From NCBI RefSeq assembly GCF_000226095.1, contig NC_016477.1, positions 1,178,001 to 1,242,000 on the forward strand: 64,000 nucleotides of DNA. The letters are read 5' to 3'. Position numbers and translations under genes: made by a program. This stretch comes from Thermothelomyces thermophilus ATCC 42464. Lineage: Eukaryota; Ascomycota; Sordariomycetes; Sordariales; Chaetomiaceae. This document shows, in pieces, positions 19,821 to 32,725 of the stretch (its first letter is position 1; each line of letters starts with the position of its first letter). A model generated the notes under the pieces. The model had not been told where the DNA came from. It made no database searches and worked only from the letters and a program-made list of their open reading frames with translations.

Positions 19821-22800
19821 ATGGAGCCAGACCGGGATGGAGGAGAGACACGACCGGCATGTGCGTTGCAAGATTCGACGTCACCTAAAGAGAGCGCTCC
19901 GGGGCCAACCAATTCACCGCCGACTACCTCGGAAACGAGCAGCGAGACAAGCACCCACGACTCTCTCGTCACTGTTCGCCTTTCCGAGCCGCCATCGCTT
20001 CACCTAGTCACGGGCGCACCGCCGAGTACGATTCCCGCGAAGACGAGCCCGCTTACAAACTACGAGTCGAGCGATGCCCAGGCTGAGACGCCAGGGGAGG
20101 ACGACGATGACAGCGAATCGGAGATTTTCGAGCCTGAGAACTCGGCATCCAAACGCAGACCCAACTTGCTCCAAGAATTAGGGCGGGCCAATGCGGAGAG
20201 TACAGACGATGGGGGAGGGGAAAATAATCGCCCCGGCTCGAGTTCCAGCGTAGGGTCTGAGCGAGTGGACTGGGAAGAATTACAAAAGAAGGAGGAACTG
20301 GAACTGAAAGAACAAGGCTCCAACAATGTGCGCTCACCATCCCAAGGCACACCTATTCCCGTTCCTGCCGCGACTGACACCTCATGCACGCGACAGACCA
20401 CGGCTTCGCTATTGGCCAGGACAGAGCAGGAAAATGTCCGATCTGCGACAGGCTCCAAGGGCGGGAGGTCCAAGGCGACCGAGAAGCGGCAGTCACGCGA
20501 GAGCCGGCCTAGGCCTCCCTCGATGGCACAGCTGCGGAAGATGGTCAACGGTCCGACCCCTCCCGCACTGCGATACTCGAAGCTGCCGCCGACGCCAATG
20601 ACCGAGCTTGACTTCTACCTGGCCTTGGTCAAGGACCCCAAGCAGACGGCGGCTCGGCTGCCCACGCTGCTGACCAACAAGGTACGAAAGGGCATCCCGC
20701 CGCCCCTGCGAGGGGTCGTCTGGCAGAGCATGGCAGGTGCCCGCGACAGCGCCCTGGAGGAAATCTTTGACCGACTTTCCGGCGAGTCCAGCCCGTATGA
20801 GGGCGTCATCAGCAAAGATCTCGGGCGAAGCTTTCCCGGTGTGGACATGTTTCGCGATCCGGACGGCGATGGCCAGCGAATGTTGGGCCGGGTGCTCAAG
20901 TGTTTCAGCCTCTACGACACCAAAATTGGGTATTGCCAAGGACTAGCGTTCCTTGTAGGGCCTCTGTTGATGCACTTGCCGGACAAGCAGGCTTTCTGCG
21001 TTTTAGTCAGGTACGTCAGATCTGAATACCCACCGACCAAAAAAAGGTGGTAGGCTAACCTTGCGCGACCAAGGCTGATGGAAAACTACGATCTGCGCCA
21101 ATGTTTTGTCCCTGACCTGTCGGGCTTGCACATCCGAATTTACCAATTTCGCGAACTGCTGCGGCAGCATCTCCCCACACTGTCGGCCCATCTCGACGGA
21201 TTGCAGGTCGAGCCCGCCTACGTTTCGCAATGGTTCCTGTCGCTCTACGCCGTAACGTGCCCCCTGCCAATGCTGTTTCGCATCTACGATGTGATTTTCG
21301 CCGAGGGCGCCTCGGAAACCATCATGCGAGTAGGCTTGTCTCTCATGCGCAAGAACCAGGTGCGCATATTGGCCTGCACCGAGCTCGAAGATGTGATGCG
21401 CCTGCTGCTCTCGCGGGGACTCTGGGACTGCTACAACTACAACGCGGACGAGTTTGTCCAAGACTTTGTCGCACTCGCCAACGTCGTTACCAAGGAACGA
21501 CTGATAGCGCTAGAACAGGGGTACAGGGAAGCTAAGATTAGTCCGAGCGCCAATCTCCGTGGGGCACAGGCGGCACAAGCGTCGGCAGATGTAACGACCG
21601 CCGCCTCCCGTTTCCTCGGTCGCATCTGGACCTCTTCATCCACCCCCAAGCTTGCCCCTATTCCGGCGGCAGCTCAGCCTTCTGGATCCACGTCCAACAG
21701 CACGCTCAACCCCGGAATCGGCACCGGATCGCGTTCGCTCAGCATGCTTCGGCGAAGCACCTCGAAACAGAGCCTCTCGTCGATGGAGGCTGCCTCCTCG
21801 ACAACATCATCTGCTGCTAGCGTTCTCAGTTCCGTCTCGACCGAAGCAACCACTATTTCGCGCGACAGCGCTCCCGACGACCTACCCAGGGAAGCGACCC
21901 CGTTGGCATCCAAGACGGCGCCAACCGCCTTCTCTGGGAGCGTCAATACGTCCAAGGACGGCAGCAAGTACTTGCACAGTCAGATCGAAGATTTACTCAC
22001 CGCGCTCAGCGAACTGCAGCGGAATCATGCGCTCCTGGCGAATCAGTTGCAGCGGGAGAAGGAAGAGCGCGAGGATGACCGGCGAGCCGTTCGGTCGCTG
22101 CTGGACGGCTTGCGCAAGAAGGCGGATGCAAAGATGGAACGCAACGAGACTACACCAACCGAGCAGGCCACTGTGTCCGGAGGCGCCAGTACCGGGCCGA
22201 CAGCGGAGCAACTTTCCGACCTGCTCGACGTCGTCGAACTGCGCTTCAACGAACCGGCTGCCAGTCCCAGATCGTCGACGCACGAGACGAAAATGCAACT
22301 ACGAGAGGAATTGGCGAGAACGAGAGAACAGTTATCACAAGAGCGAGCGAAGGTCAAGGAATATGACCGCAAGATACAGGAGTTGGAACAAGAGGTGGCC
22401 ACCGTGAGGGACCAATTGAGGGACACCCATGCGCATGTTCGGAGTGTACACCAAGAAAAGCAGCGGCTCGAGAGACAGATCCACGGGCTGCGGGCGAGGG
22501 CGTCTGACACACCACCAAGCGCGGACAATGGCGAATGGTTTCCCAGGACCGTTGGCGGCGGTGTCGCAGGAACGGGGCTTCGCGGGCTCAAACTGGGCCG
22601 CAGCAGATCAACGCCCTCGCAAGCGGCGTCAAATCACGGAAACAAGCGCGTGTCGTCCGCGACGATGAAGAAGCAGGACGGCAACGAGCCGTTGCCGTCC
22701 GGGGGCACTCAGAATAATACACCTCCCAACGAGAATGACGCCCTTGTCCTTGAGCTTGTGCAGGCCAAGACCGCCGAAGCCGTTGCCCGGCAGGAGCTGG

Positions 22801-23054
22801 AAGAGGCGAAGCAGAAGCTAGAGCAGTTCCGCAAGGCATTCGGACTCGCTCCAGGGGAGTCGCCGCCGGTGCTACAGCATGGAGGGAACTCGACGCCGCC
22901 GCCGCCGTCGACGTCGACGTCCTTCAGCGGCATGATTGGCCGGCTGACGGGTTCAAGCACGATGCCTGTCGGCTCGGAGTCGTTCACGAAGGCGTCCCTC
23001 TCGCCGACAACGAATAACACATCGAGCGGCGGGTTCTGGGGCTGGAGGAGGTGA
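19821..23054 (+). CDS. GYP5: TBC-domain Rab GTPase-activating protein, Gyp5-like
   Basis: Exon 1 is 19821-21010 and exon 2 is 21074-23054; the intron has a GTACGT donor and is phase 2. The product is 1056 residues. An acidic, low-complexity N-terminal region precedes the TBC domain (about residues 285-540). The dual-finger catalytic residues are present: Arg336 in SKDLGRSFP and Gln373 in GYCQGLAFLVGPLL. Further TBC motifs are LTNKVRKGIPPPLRGVVWQS and LPMLFRIYDVIFAEG. The C-terminal third holds a Ser-rich linker and long coiled coils (around SALSELQRNHALLANQLQRE and VKEYDRKIQELEQEVATVRD). The order acidic N-terminus, TBC, coiled coil is that of Gyp5/Gyl1, which act on Sec4/Ypt1-type Rabs in exocytosis. 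The start was placed at the first ATG of the acidic region (MEPDRDGG). The symbol is by family resemblance. Confidence 0.88.
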
Positions 23055-24527
23055 AGTTTTGCTCGGTCTAATAACTGCTTTTCTGTTTCTCTGGCTTAAT
23101 CCGTTTTAATTTGGGGCGCTTTTGTGGATACTTACTCTACGTTAATGGCTGGGGATGGAGACGGAAATGACCCGGCCGCGGGACGGCTTGTCTCTTTGTG
23201 AGCATCATGATGATACCAATACTGATTCCTGGTTCCTGTGTGTAATGGAATATGTCTGGGGAGGCTGGCGGGCGCCGGGGTTACTTCGAAGACGAGAGAG
23301 AGCATTGCTCGGGAGCGACTCGAGGCTCAGCCGGTCAGAAACACCGGTTATTTGATAGAAAGAAGCTGTAGATTAAAGTAATCCATAAAAGCACACATCT
23401 TGGTGCAAAAAGACAAGGATGCGATGTAGTTGACTGGTCGTGCACATGTTTGATCTTAAACGTCATCCGTTCTCGTGTCGCGTGTGCTGTTTGGTATGGC
23501 AACCATTCCGGTTCTCACAGGCCCAACTTAGCGTGCAATCACATGCATTAGATGACGCTGCGCGCTGGAGACGGCATGCACCAAGGTCCAAGGCCAAGAA
23601 CAGCCCTGGTAAAAGGGGGGAGGGGCGTGAACTAGGGTCAGGTCGGCATTGATTTGCTAATTGGCATTGAAATACTCTACATTGGATACCACCCTAGACG
23701 CAATGTAGTCCGTATTCAGTACGCAATGTACTGTACATGCATCTAGAATAGTTGTAGTGTCGGTGTTCGCGAAATTAAAACGGTGATAGCGGAAGGAAAA
23801 AAAAAATTTCAGCGATAAAGCTGGAACAGGAGAATCGAATGGCATGAGGCAATCTCAAAAAAAGCGGAAAGCCTTCTAGCGCAAAGAGGGGATAGAAACA
23901 TACGTTTCCTGAGCCTCTTATGAGGTAGATTGTGCGACGAAGGGCACTTCCGGAGCTGCAGCAAGCAGCTCTCTGATAGGTTGTCCAGCTTTGGTGGCTG
24001 TCTATCGCATGATGAGATCATTGCACTGGCGCTTTGCCGTTCTGGAATGCTCCTCCCTCGCCTCTTCCACTTTGCGGACAAGCAGAGCTTGGGAGGGTAG
24101 GTGGGGACCTACCTGGCCTGGGCTGGTTCCAGGGCCCCGTCATGGAGCACGACTGCCTGCAAGTTTTTGATAAGCTAGGTTGAAATCATAGTTCTCACCC
24201 TAGACTGTCTCAAAGCCCTCATTGCTGCTTGCCAATCCCATCTTCTAGGGGACCGAAAGCTCTGCTTCCTTTCTTCCTGCAACATCAAAGCTTCCGATTT
24301 CTCGAACCCCTGCACAACAAAGCATCGCACCCCTCGAGGTTTCAGAACCTGCCCTTAGCTCCCGCTGGCTGGCTACCCTCTGCAATCGCCGCCCTTTTTT
24401 TCTTTCTCTTTCCCTCTGCTCTGCCCCTCCTGTCGACGTCACGCAATCAACCTCTCCACCAGTCCACGTGTAGCAAAGGCACCAGCATCACCTTACGTTT
24501 CTATCACGAGAGCGACCGAAACCAAAA
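23055..24527. other. Intergenic region
   Basis: 3' flank of the GYP5-like gene and upstream region of the reticulon. A segment near 23700-23760 carries several GTAC motifs (CCGTATTCAGTACGCAATGT). No gene seen. Confidence 0.55.
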
Positions 24528-25894
24528 ATGGCAGACAGCGCCGCCGCCAACGGCAGTTCCAACGTGGAGGCCCTTAAAGCCAGTAAGGTTCGTGTAACCC
24601 AGTTTCGTAGGAATCTCCTTTGCTCTGCCAACAACGTTCGCTAACTCCTGCAAAGTGTCATGATTTCTTTCCCATTGACGTCCGATCCTCTCCGAGCACC
24701 AGATCAACTCACGATAACCCTCAATAGATGCGGCAGCTGCATATAACGCCGTTGCCAACGGTTTGTCTATTGAGCCGATCCCAATAGCCTTTTTCCCCCT
24801 CCAAACACTGACCCGGGGGGTGCACAGGTCCGGTAGCTCAGAACGTCATGGACCAGTCTTCCAAGGCTTCGGCCGAATTTTCGAACCTCGCTGCTTCCCG
24901 CCATACTCCATCGTATACGGCTGCCACTGGCCAGCCCTTGACCCACTATCACTCGTTCTTCTCGGAGCTCCTGTCGTGGCGCAATCCTCGTACGTCTCCT
25001 CGTGATACTCGGATGTTGCTGCCAGGACCCGTGCTGACAAAACTGCAGGCGCTTCGGCCATCGCCTATGCCTCCATCATCACGCTCATCTTCTCGGTTAG
25101 GTACCTTGATATTATTCGCTGGGCTTTCAAGATCACCTGGATGGTTCTTGGCATCACGATCGCCGCCGAGGTCACAGGAAAGGTCCTTCTGAACAACGGC
25201 TTCGCGACCCAGCTGCGCCCCCGCAAGTACTACACCATCCCGCGGGAGACCCTCGATTTGGTGATTGGGGACGTCCACGAACTCATCAACTTCTTCGTTA
25301 TCGAATCGCAACGTGTGTTGTTCGCCGAGAACGTATATGCATCGGCTGCTGTAAGTGGTCTCCACAGTTGGCTCCGCCCGAATTCAGAGCTCCTGCAGCT
25401 AGGGCGCATTGGAGCTGCAACGCTAACAAACGATGCACGCCCAGGCCGCTCTCGCCGCTTTCATTTCTTACTACCTCGTCAAGATTGTGCCCTACTGGGG
25501 CCTGGCAGTTATCGCCACCACGGTCATCTTCTTCACCCCACTCATCTACACCACTAACCAGGAGCTCATCGACAACCAGCTCAAGCACGCGAGCGACATT
25601 GTCAATGCCCAGACCGCACAGCTCCGCACGGTTGCTCAGAAGCACACTGCGCAGGCCACGCAGGCTACCAAGCAATACGTGGGTGACTACACCGCCAAAG
25701 CCCAGGCGCTGATCAAGGGCGCCCGTCACCACGTGGAGCAGCCGCAGAAGGCAACGCCCATTAAGGAGACTGATTTCCCCGCGCCTCCCAAGGAGGATAT
25801 TAAGCTCCCTGCTGAGACTGAGTCCGTGAGCGAGCCCGCTCACGGGCCCGAGCCTGTCGCCAAGACCGACGACGAACCTCTCATCGCCGCTTAA
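24528..25894 (+). CDS. Reticulon-like ER membrane-shaping protein
   Basis: Five exons: 24528-24582, 24728-24760 (33 nt), 24828-24989, 25049-25350 and 25445-25894, giving 333 residues. The N-terminus is MADSAAANGSSNVEALKA, then AAAAYNAVANGPVAQNVMDQ. The reticulon homology domain starts at FFSELLSWRNPRASAIAYAS. Two long hydrophobic hairpins are visible: SAIAYASIITLIFSVRYLDI with WMVLGITIAAEV, and FISYYLVKIVPYWGLAVIAT with VIFFTPLIYTTNQ. A charged C-terminal region with Pro/Glu/Lys follows. Reticulons insert as wedges and curve tubular ER. Small upstream exons are common in fungal reticulons. Exon 2 is set by frame and splice consensus and is the least certain part. It converges on TOP2. Confidence 0.9.
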
Positions 25895-27189
25895 GGTTCG
25901 ATGTTGGCTGCTTGATAGCCCACTTATTACCGCCTGTATCCTGAGTCGCAGCCGACCAGAACTGGTACCACAAAGTCTGACGAGACAAGACACGAGGGCG
26001 ATTGCTTGCAAGGGAAGGTTAGTGAGGGAACAGATCGGAGGAACACGGCGAGACTGTCAGAATACCTGGGGCGTTTCAAACCTTGTTCCTTGGGCTGGGA
26101 AAACACAACCCAAGAAAGCGGAGAATGGACAGGGGGTGACGGAAGGCGCATGTTTCTTTTTGGGAGCCGGGTATCAATCAACACGGGTATTCCAGGGTTT
26201 CTATCATTGGCCGGATAGTCAGGTGGATGGATGGAGTATCGTGCTGTCAAATCGGTGTATTCGTGCCCTTTAAAACCTCAACGTCGGCTCGCGCATTGTA
26301 ATGTGTGCGTCCTTAAGTGGCGCTCTGGAAGGGAGAGGGATATGAATATGATATGTGTGACCTTAGTCTAGGTAGGCGATGCTTACTTTTCCTTGATGTC
26401 TTGGGATGTCTTTCGGAGCTAATTATATTCGCGCTGTCTTGTACACTTTTGTGCCTTGTGACATAACTCGCTCTATATTCTGCTGAAGGAAAGCTGCACG
26501 CTCGTAGCAGGGTTTTCTTCCTCGTTGTCGACTGGGGTCGTGCAGCATGTGATGGCCGACGCTATACTTCCCACATAGTTGACGGAGATCTACGGGGTTA
26601 AATGCATCTCTCACAGGTTGCGCTGAAGCCATCAGCCGCAAGCTGTTCCAACGCAAAGGGAATAAAACGGCACACACGCCTGCATCAGCAGAACGGAACG
26701 AAAGGAAAAGCGAAGAGGTTCAAGTTGCAGAACCACGACTTTCGCAAGCTAACTTAATTACGAAGCAGTGCGAAGCCTCTTGAGGCCAAATAATCTGAAT
26801 GAGGTTGCATGGCTGCGCAAATCGGAACCAAGAGACCAAGCGAGAGCAAAGATGCACAGGAACAGGGAACACAAGAACTAGGACACTAGGACACACTAAA
26901 CAAACTACAAACTAGCTAAGCAAACAAAACAAATTGAGATCATCCCCCTGCCCTTCCAAAAGACCACCCTCACTACCAAAACGCCTCTAGCCGCTCCAGT
27001 CCAAGCTGTTTCCCCCATCGACCAAGACTGCAAGAGTTAAGGAAAGAGAAGAGTGCCGCCGAGGAAGTCATCCGACTTTGCCCCCCCCCCCCCAAGAGAA
27101 ACAGGGAGAGAGAGAAAAGATATGTCTCATCAAATATCAACCACACTACTTCACCAAAAACCAAACGAGACCCGGGTAGCAACCTAAGT
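25895..27189. other. Convergent 3' intergenic region between the reticulon gene and TOP2
   Basis: Contains the two 3' flanks and a C12-type homopolymer at about 27081-27093. The open frames seen have no protein-like features. Confidence 0.55.
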
Positions 27190-30100
27190 TCAGTCGCTGT
27201 CCTCGTCCATGTTAAAGGCATCATCATCGTCCTTCTTGCCTTTGCCCCTTCGTCCCCGACCACCGGCACCGCCGCTACCATCGTCAGCGCTGACGAAGGA
27301 ATCGTCGTCGTCGTCGTCCAGGTAGATGGGGTTAGCCTTTGCCTTGGCCGCGGCGGCGCGCCCCGGCCTCTTCGCCGCAGGCTTGGGGCTCGCCGGGGCC
27401 GGGTCCTCCATCAGCTCGTCCTCGTCGTCATCGTCGCTGACGGCTTTCTTGGTGCTCTTGGCCTTCTTTGCGGCGTAGGCTTTCGCAGCGGGGGAAAGTG
27501 TGGTCAAGGTCTTGGGCCTAGAGGCGACTGATTTGGTCGTCTTGGGAGCAGAAGCGTCGTCGCCCTTGGGCTTGTTCTTGGATCCGACCGGGCGGCCGCG
27601 CTTTTTAGCCCCTGCGGCCGGCACCACGCTGAGGGGTGCCTTGGCTTTGGAGGCGGCGGCGGCAATCTTGGCTGCAGGCTTGGTTGCGCCCGGCAGGTTG
27701 TCGTCGGATAAGAAATCGTCAAGATCGTCTGTCTTTGTGGGCTTCCGCGGCGAGGACATGGCGAGAGCCTCGTAGTTGGTGTCGTCGTGGTCGTCCGTGT
27801 CGAGGATGGACCTTGACTGCTTCGCCTTTAACTTGGGGATTGGCGCGTCTGCTGCATCCGGCCGCGACATGGAAAACAGACTAAGTCTGCCATTGTTGGT
27901 AGCGGGGGCTCCTATGCCCTTAACCATTGCACCGACATCGCCAAGCATGTCGTCACCGTTGTCGTCGTCGTCCTCTGTAGAGCCAAAGTCGTCGTCCACA
28001 TACGAGCGCTTCCTGGCCGCTGCTCGTTTGGCTGGCTTCTCGGCGACCTCTTCCGAGGTAGACCGATCAGGCTCGCTACCCACGGAGGTGGGCTTAGCCT
28101 TTGTCGCAGCCCGCTTGGCTGGCTTTTCGACAACCTCCTCTGAGCCGGACTCACCGAAGTCATCGTCGACGTACGATGGCTTGGCCTTCGTTGCGGTCCG
28201 CTTGGTTGGCTTCTCCGCAGTTGCGTCAGAAGCAGACTCATTGAACTCGTCATCCATGTTGAGTGCTCCTGGCTTTGTTGTTGTCCGCTTGGCCGGCTTT
28301 TCGGCAACTTCTTTCGCTTCGGATACCTCTGACTCGTCCTTGACCTCCGGCTGGTCCAGATCCATGAAATCGTCGTCATCAGAGTCGCTCAAGGCGTACT
28401 TTGCCTTAGTCGCAGCTGCCCGCTTGTTGCGGCCACTCGTGGTGTCTGGACGTGAAGCAGAGGGCTCGGACTCCTGCTTCACCACAGCATTTTTGCCAAG
28501 AAGGGCAAAGTCGTCGTCGGAGAGATCGTTCTTGGGCTTAGGTTTGGTTGCCGCCTGAAACTTCTCGGTAAACCTCTCGTGACTCTTGGTCTCGACTTTC
28601 TCAACCTTGGGAGCCCGGGCCTTGGTCTTCTTCTCCGGCTGGTACTCATCATCGTCCTTTGGGCGACGGCCCTTGCCAGCACCAATCTTGTGTGACGTGC
28701 GGCGGCCCATCCTACGGATACCGGTGGTGATCTCCTCATCCAGCTTCAGCTGGGTGTGCCACTCTTCGACAAACTCATCCAGGTCCTTGACCCACAGATC
28801 CTTCTCGCTCAGGGCCTCGAGCTCATCATACTCGGCCTTCTTGGCCGCGATCTGATTCTTGAGCTTCTCAAGACGTTCGTTTGTAAGCGACCAGATGGGC
28901 ATCTGTACTCATTAGCAAGCTGCACCGGCAACAACAATGATGGGATTTAAGCACGTACGGAGAGAAGATAGTCGTAGTCCCGCGCATCGCTCGAGACGTC
29001 CTCGTCTTCGGCATCGTCTTTGCCGAGCTCCTCGTCCGTGGATTTGACCTTCTTGTCCTCCTTGGGGGGGAAAGCCTCGTACTTCCGATCGCGAAGCTCC
29101 TGAACAAGCACATCCTTCTTCTTCTTGTTGACGACAAGCTTGTTCTCAATGATTTCCGAAACAAAGCGGTATTGATTCTTGAGTTTGCGGTAGTCGGCAT
29201 GGTAGACGCCAAGCCAGTGCTTCTTCCGCTCCGTGTACATGTTGTAACGGTATTGGTAGAACTCCTCCATGATCTCCTCCGGACTCTCGTACTTGTGAAT
29301 CTGGCCACGGGTGTTGAACGCGACGAGGTTGGTAGTGGTAACAGTCTTGGTAAGCTTGAACTTCTCCAACAAACCTTCGTCGAGTGCTGCCTTCAGATGC
29401 TTGTCCTCCATCTCGATGATGAAGTGGACAGTCTGATGATCGTTGAACTCCCTGTAGTCCTTGATGAATGAGGGAGTCTTCTCGGCGCGAAGGATCTCTT
29501 CGAGTCTGGACTTGAAGTCATCCGTCCACATCCGAATGGGCAGCTCAGTGACGTGAATCTCGTTCGGATTCTGCTCGTCCTGCTTGATGACGCCGTTGAA
29601 CTTGAACCTGTTCGGGCCATCCGGCTCGACAACACCCTTCCAACCACGCCACCAAGGAGTCATTGGCTTGAACGGCTTCTCCTCCGGATCGTTAGGGTCG
29701 AGTCTGCCCATTCGCCGTTTCAAGTTCTCGACAATGTCAAGTGGGTGATAGTTGGGAATCTGCGTGCTCCAGCCGGTACCGATACCGTCGGCGCCGTTGA
29801 CCAGAACCATAGGGATGATGGGGACGTAGACCTTGGGCTCAATCATCTTGCCGTCGTCGTACTGGTTCTCCAGATTGGGCTCGTCAAGCTTAGAGAAGAC
29901 ACGCCGGGCGAAGGGCGACAGCCGGGTGTGGATGTAACGAGCGCTGGCGGCATCTGAGCCACCAGAGAGACGAGAACCAAAGTTACCGCTAGGCTCCAAG
30001 CAGTTGACGTTGTTGGAACCGACGTAGGTCTGTGCCAGACCGATAATCGTCTGCTGCAGTGACATCTCACCATGATGGTAGGCGGCCACCTCCGAGACGT

Positions 30101-32725
30101 AACCAGCAAACTCGGCAACCTTCTGGTCGCTGACGAGGTTGCGCTTGAAGGCGGCATAGACAACCTTACGCTGACCAGGCTTCAAGCCGTCGATCATGGA
30201 GGGGATAGACCGCATGTTGTCAGCCATGCTGAAAAGAATGAGCTCTTTCTGGACGAAGTCGGCAATGGTCTTCCGGCTCATGGTCGAGTCGAGGTAAGTC
30301 CCGGGGATGAAATTGCCCAGCCACTCCTTACGAGCGTCAGCCTTTTTTTTGGAGAAAGCCAGCTCGAGCAACTGCGACTCCTCAGGCTTCAGGATGTCGA
30401 ACTTTTTGAGATGGCGGTCCAAGTCCTTGAAGTAGATCTGGGCATCCTCGTTGGAGGAACTACCCAGACCCTTCAAGTACTTGTACTTCCATCTACGCAG
30501 CTCAGCTTTGTGTGCTTCCTTCCAGGTCTCATACTGGGGCAGGTTGAAGAACATCTTGAGATTCTGCGGCTTCTTCGGGTTGTTCCCTTGCCAAACCTTG
30601 ACTACCGGAGTGATGAACTCCTGGAAGAAATCCTCGACGCGCAGCAACGAGGGGAATTGCACCTCCAGGAAGTTGATGAGCAAGCCCTTGATGTGGCTCC
30701 CGTCGAGATCCTGATCGGCCATGATCATCAAATGGCCGTAACGGAGACCACGGGTGTCTTTGTAGTCTTGCTTGTGCTTGAGCCCAAGAATTTTCTTGAT
30801 GTTCTCGATTTCCTTGTTCTTCATGATCTGGTCGAGCGAGGCATCGCGGACATTGAGCATCTTACCACGCAGGGGGAAGACGCCAATGCGGTCAGGATCC
30901 AAGACGGCACGGCCAGCGACAGCAAGACCTCTGGCCGAATCACCTTCGGTCAAGATCAGGGTGCACTCATGACCGCGCTTCGTGCCGGCCCAGTTGGCAT
31001 CGATGAGCTTGTCGTTGCTGATGCGCGAGCGCTTGTTGCCGTCGCTCTTGGCCATCATTTTATCCGCCTTCCTGTCTGCAAATTCCATGATGTTCGCGAT
31101 GGCTTCCGAAGCCTTGACCTTCTTGAGGAACTGGTCGCTGAGCTGGCACTTGCTACCAAAGGCACTAACCTTGGTCGTGAGCTGCTCTTTCGTCTGCGAG
31201 GTGAAGGCCGGGTTGTCGATCAGGCAGTTGATGAAGATGAAGATGTGGTTGCGGAAGTGTGAAGGTTTGAGGGAGTGGCCCTTCTTCTTCTTGTTGAGCT
31301 CCTTGCCGAGCGCCTCGCAGATCTGGTCGGCGATGTAGTTGACGTGCGTTCCGCCGGACGTGGTGGCGATGTTGTTGACGAACGATACTTGCTGGAACGA
31401 GCCGTCCGAGACGGTAAAGCCAACCTGCCACAGCCGACCGTTGGACCTCTGCTGATCAAACTCGACCTTCGCGGCCGGCTTCTCGCCGTCGACAGCGGCA
31501 TCGCCACGCTCGTTGGCGATGGCCTTGGCATACATCTCGCAATACGTCTTGAAGTTACACCTTGAGGTGCTCGCCGTTCAGCCACACCTTGACGCCGGAC
31601 ACAGTGCCAGCCATGTCGTAGACACGGCGGTAGAGCAGGGCCTCAAGGTCATCATCGATCCCGTTCTCCATGCCGAACCTCTTGTAGTCAGGCAGGAAGG
31701 TGACCTTAACGAAGTCCGACGACTTGTTCGAGACGATCTTGGCCTTTTCCATATTGCCCATGTTGTCCGTCCACGTCTGCTTGTACCGCTTGCCGTTGGT
31801 GGAATCCTGCAGCTCGATGGTGAACCTCTGGCTAAAGATGTTGGTGAGTTTGGCACCATAACCGTTACGGCCACCGACTGTCTTCTTCTCGTTGTCGTCG
31901 TAATTGGAACCCGTCAGGAGGTGGCCAAAGATGAGTTCGGGGATGTAGCATTGTTCCTTTTCGTGTATTTCCACGGGAATGCCCTTGCCGTTGTTCTCCA
32001 CAGAGATCTCGCCCGACTCGCGGTCAATCGTAACCTTGAGGTATGTCATTGACGAGTCGCGTTGGCTGTTGTCTGCGGCGTTGACAAGAATCTCGTCAAA
32101 GATCTTGTAGAGACCGGGGACGTAGCTGATGGTACGGTTTTCCATCAACTTCTCGGTCTTGTTGAACACCCACATCTTCTGGTCGGTGCGCTCGACGGAG
32201 CCAATGTATGTGTCTGGGCGCTTGATGATGTGCTCGAGCTGAGTAAGCTTCTGATATGTCTCGGTGGCCGACTTAGGCTTGCCTGCCGGTTTCGAGACGG
32301 GCGCATCATCGTCGTCGTTGTTGTCGATCGCCATGCTATCATTCTCGATCTCTGCGAGAGGCTTGGCGTTCGCCTTCTTCGCGGGCGCCTTTTTCTTCTT
32401 TGGCATGTCGTCCTCGGCATCACTGTCGGGCTTTGGCCGCTTTTTTGCGGGCGCCTTGGCGCCTGTGAGTGTTGTCTGAACCATCTTGCCAGGTTTTGTA
32501 GTCGCCATCTTTTTCGGTGCCGCCTTGGCCTTGGGTTTCTAAAGGATTGTTAGCCGTACGATGTCGGTGGGCCGGGGATTGCATCAAGACACCGTTGCTG
32601 AGATAGCGACACTTGTCGAACCTTGGAAAGGGAGGGGCAACGCGCAACCTACGTACCACCTCTGGAGTGTAATCATCTGAATCGTCTTGGTAGTCACCAA
32701 AGACGGAGTCAACGTCTGAATCCAT
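27190..32725 (-). CDS. TOP2: DNA topoisomerase II, with one frame break near 31557
   Basis: Minus strand; exons 32725-32657, 32538-28959 and 28902-27190. About 1786 residues result if one nucleotide is discounted. The enzyme passes one duplex through another using ATP, in the nucleus. Motifs in order: RPDTYIGSVE, the ATPase N-box (EILVNAADNSQRD), VGGRNGYGAKLTNIFS, the TOPRIM blocks ILTEGDSARGLAV and MADQDLDGSHIKGLL, the cleavage domain with active Tyr891 in AASARYIHTRL, and GADGIGTGWST. The C-terminal domain is acidic/basic and low complexity, with four imperfect EKP(A/T)KR repeats. Between LNGEHLKV and NFKTYCEMYAKA the frame changes: the upstream frame meets TAA directly after GTG, and the downstream frame resumes one base later. 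No workable intron exists there: the only GT-AG pair would be 37 nt and would delete conserved residues. A sequencing or assembly indel is most likely. Confidence 0.95.
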
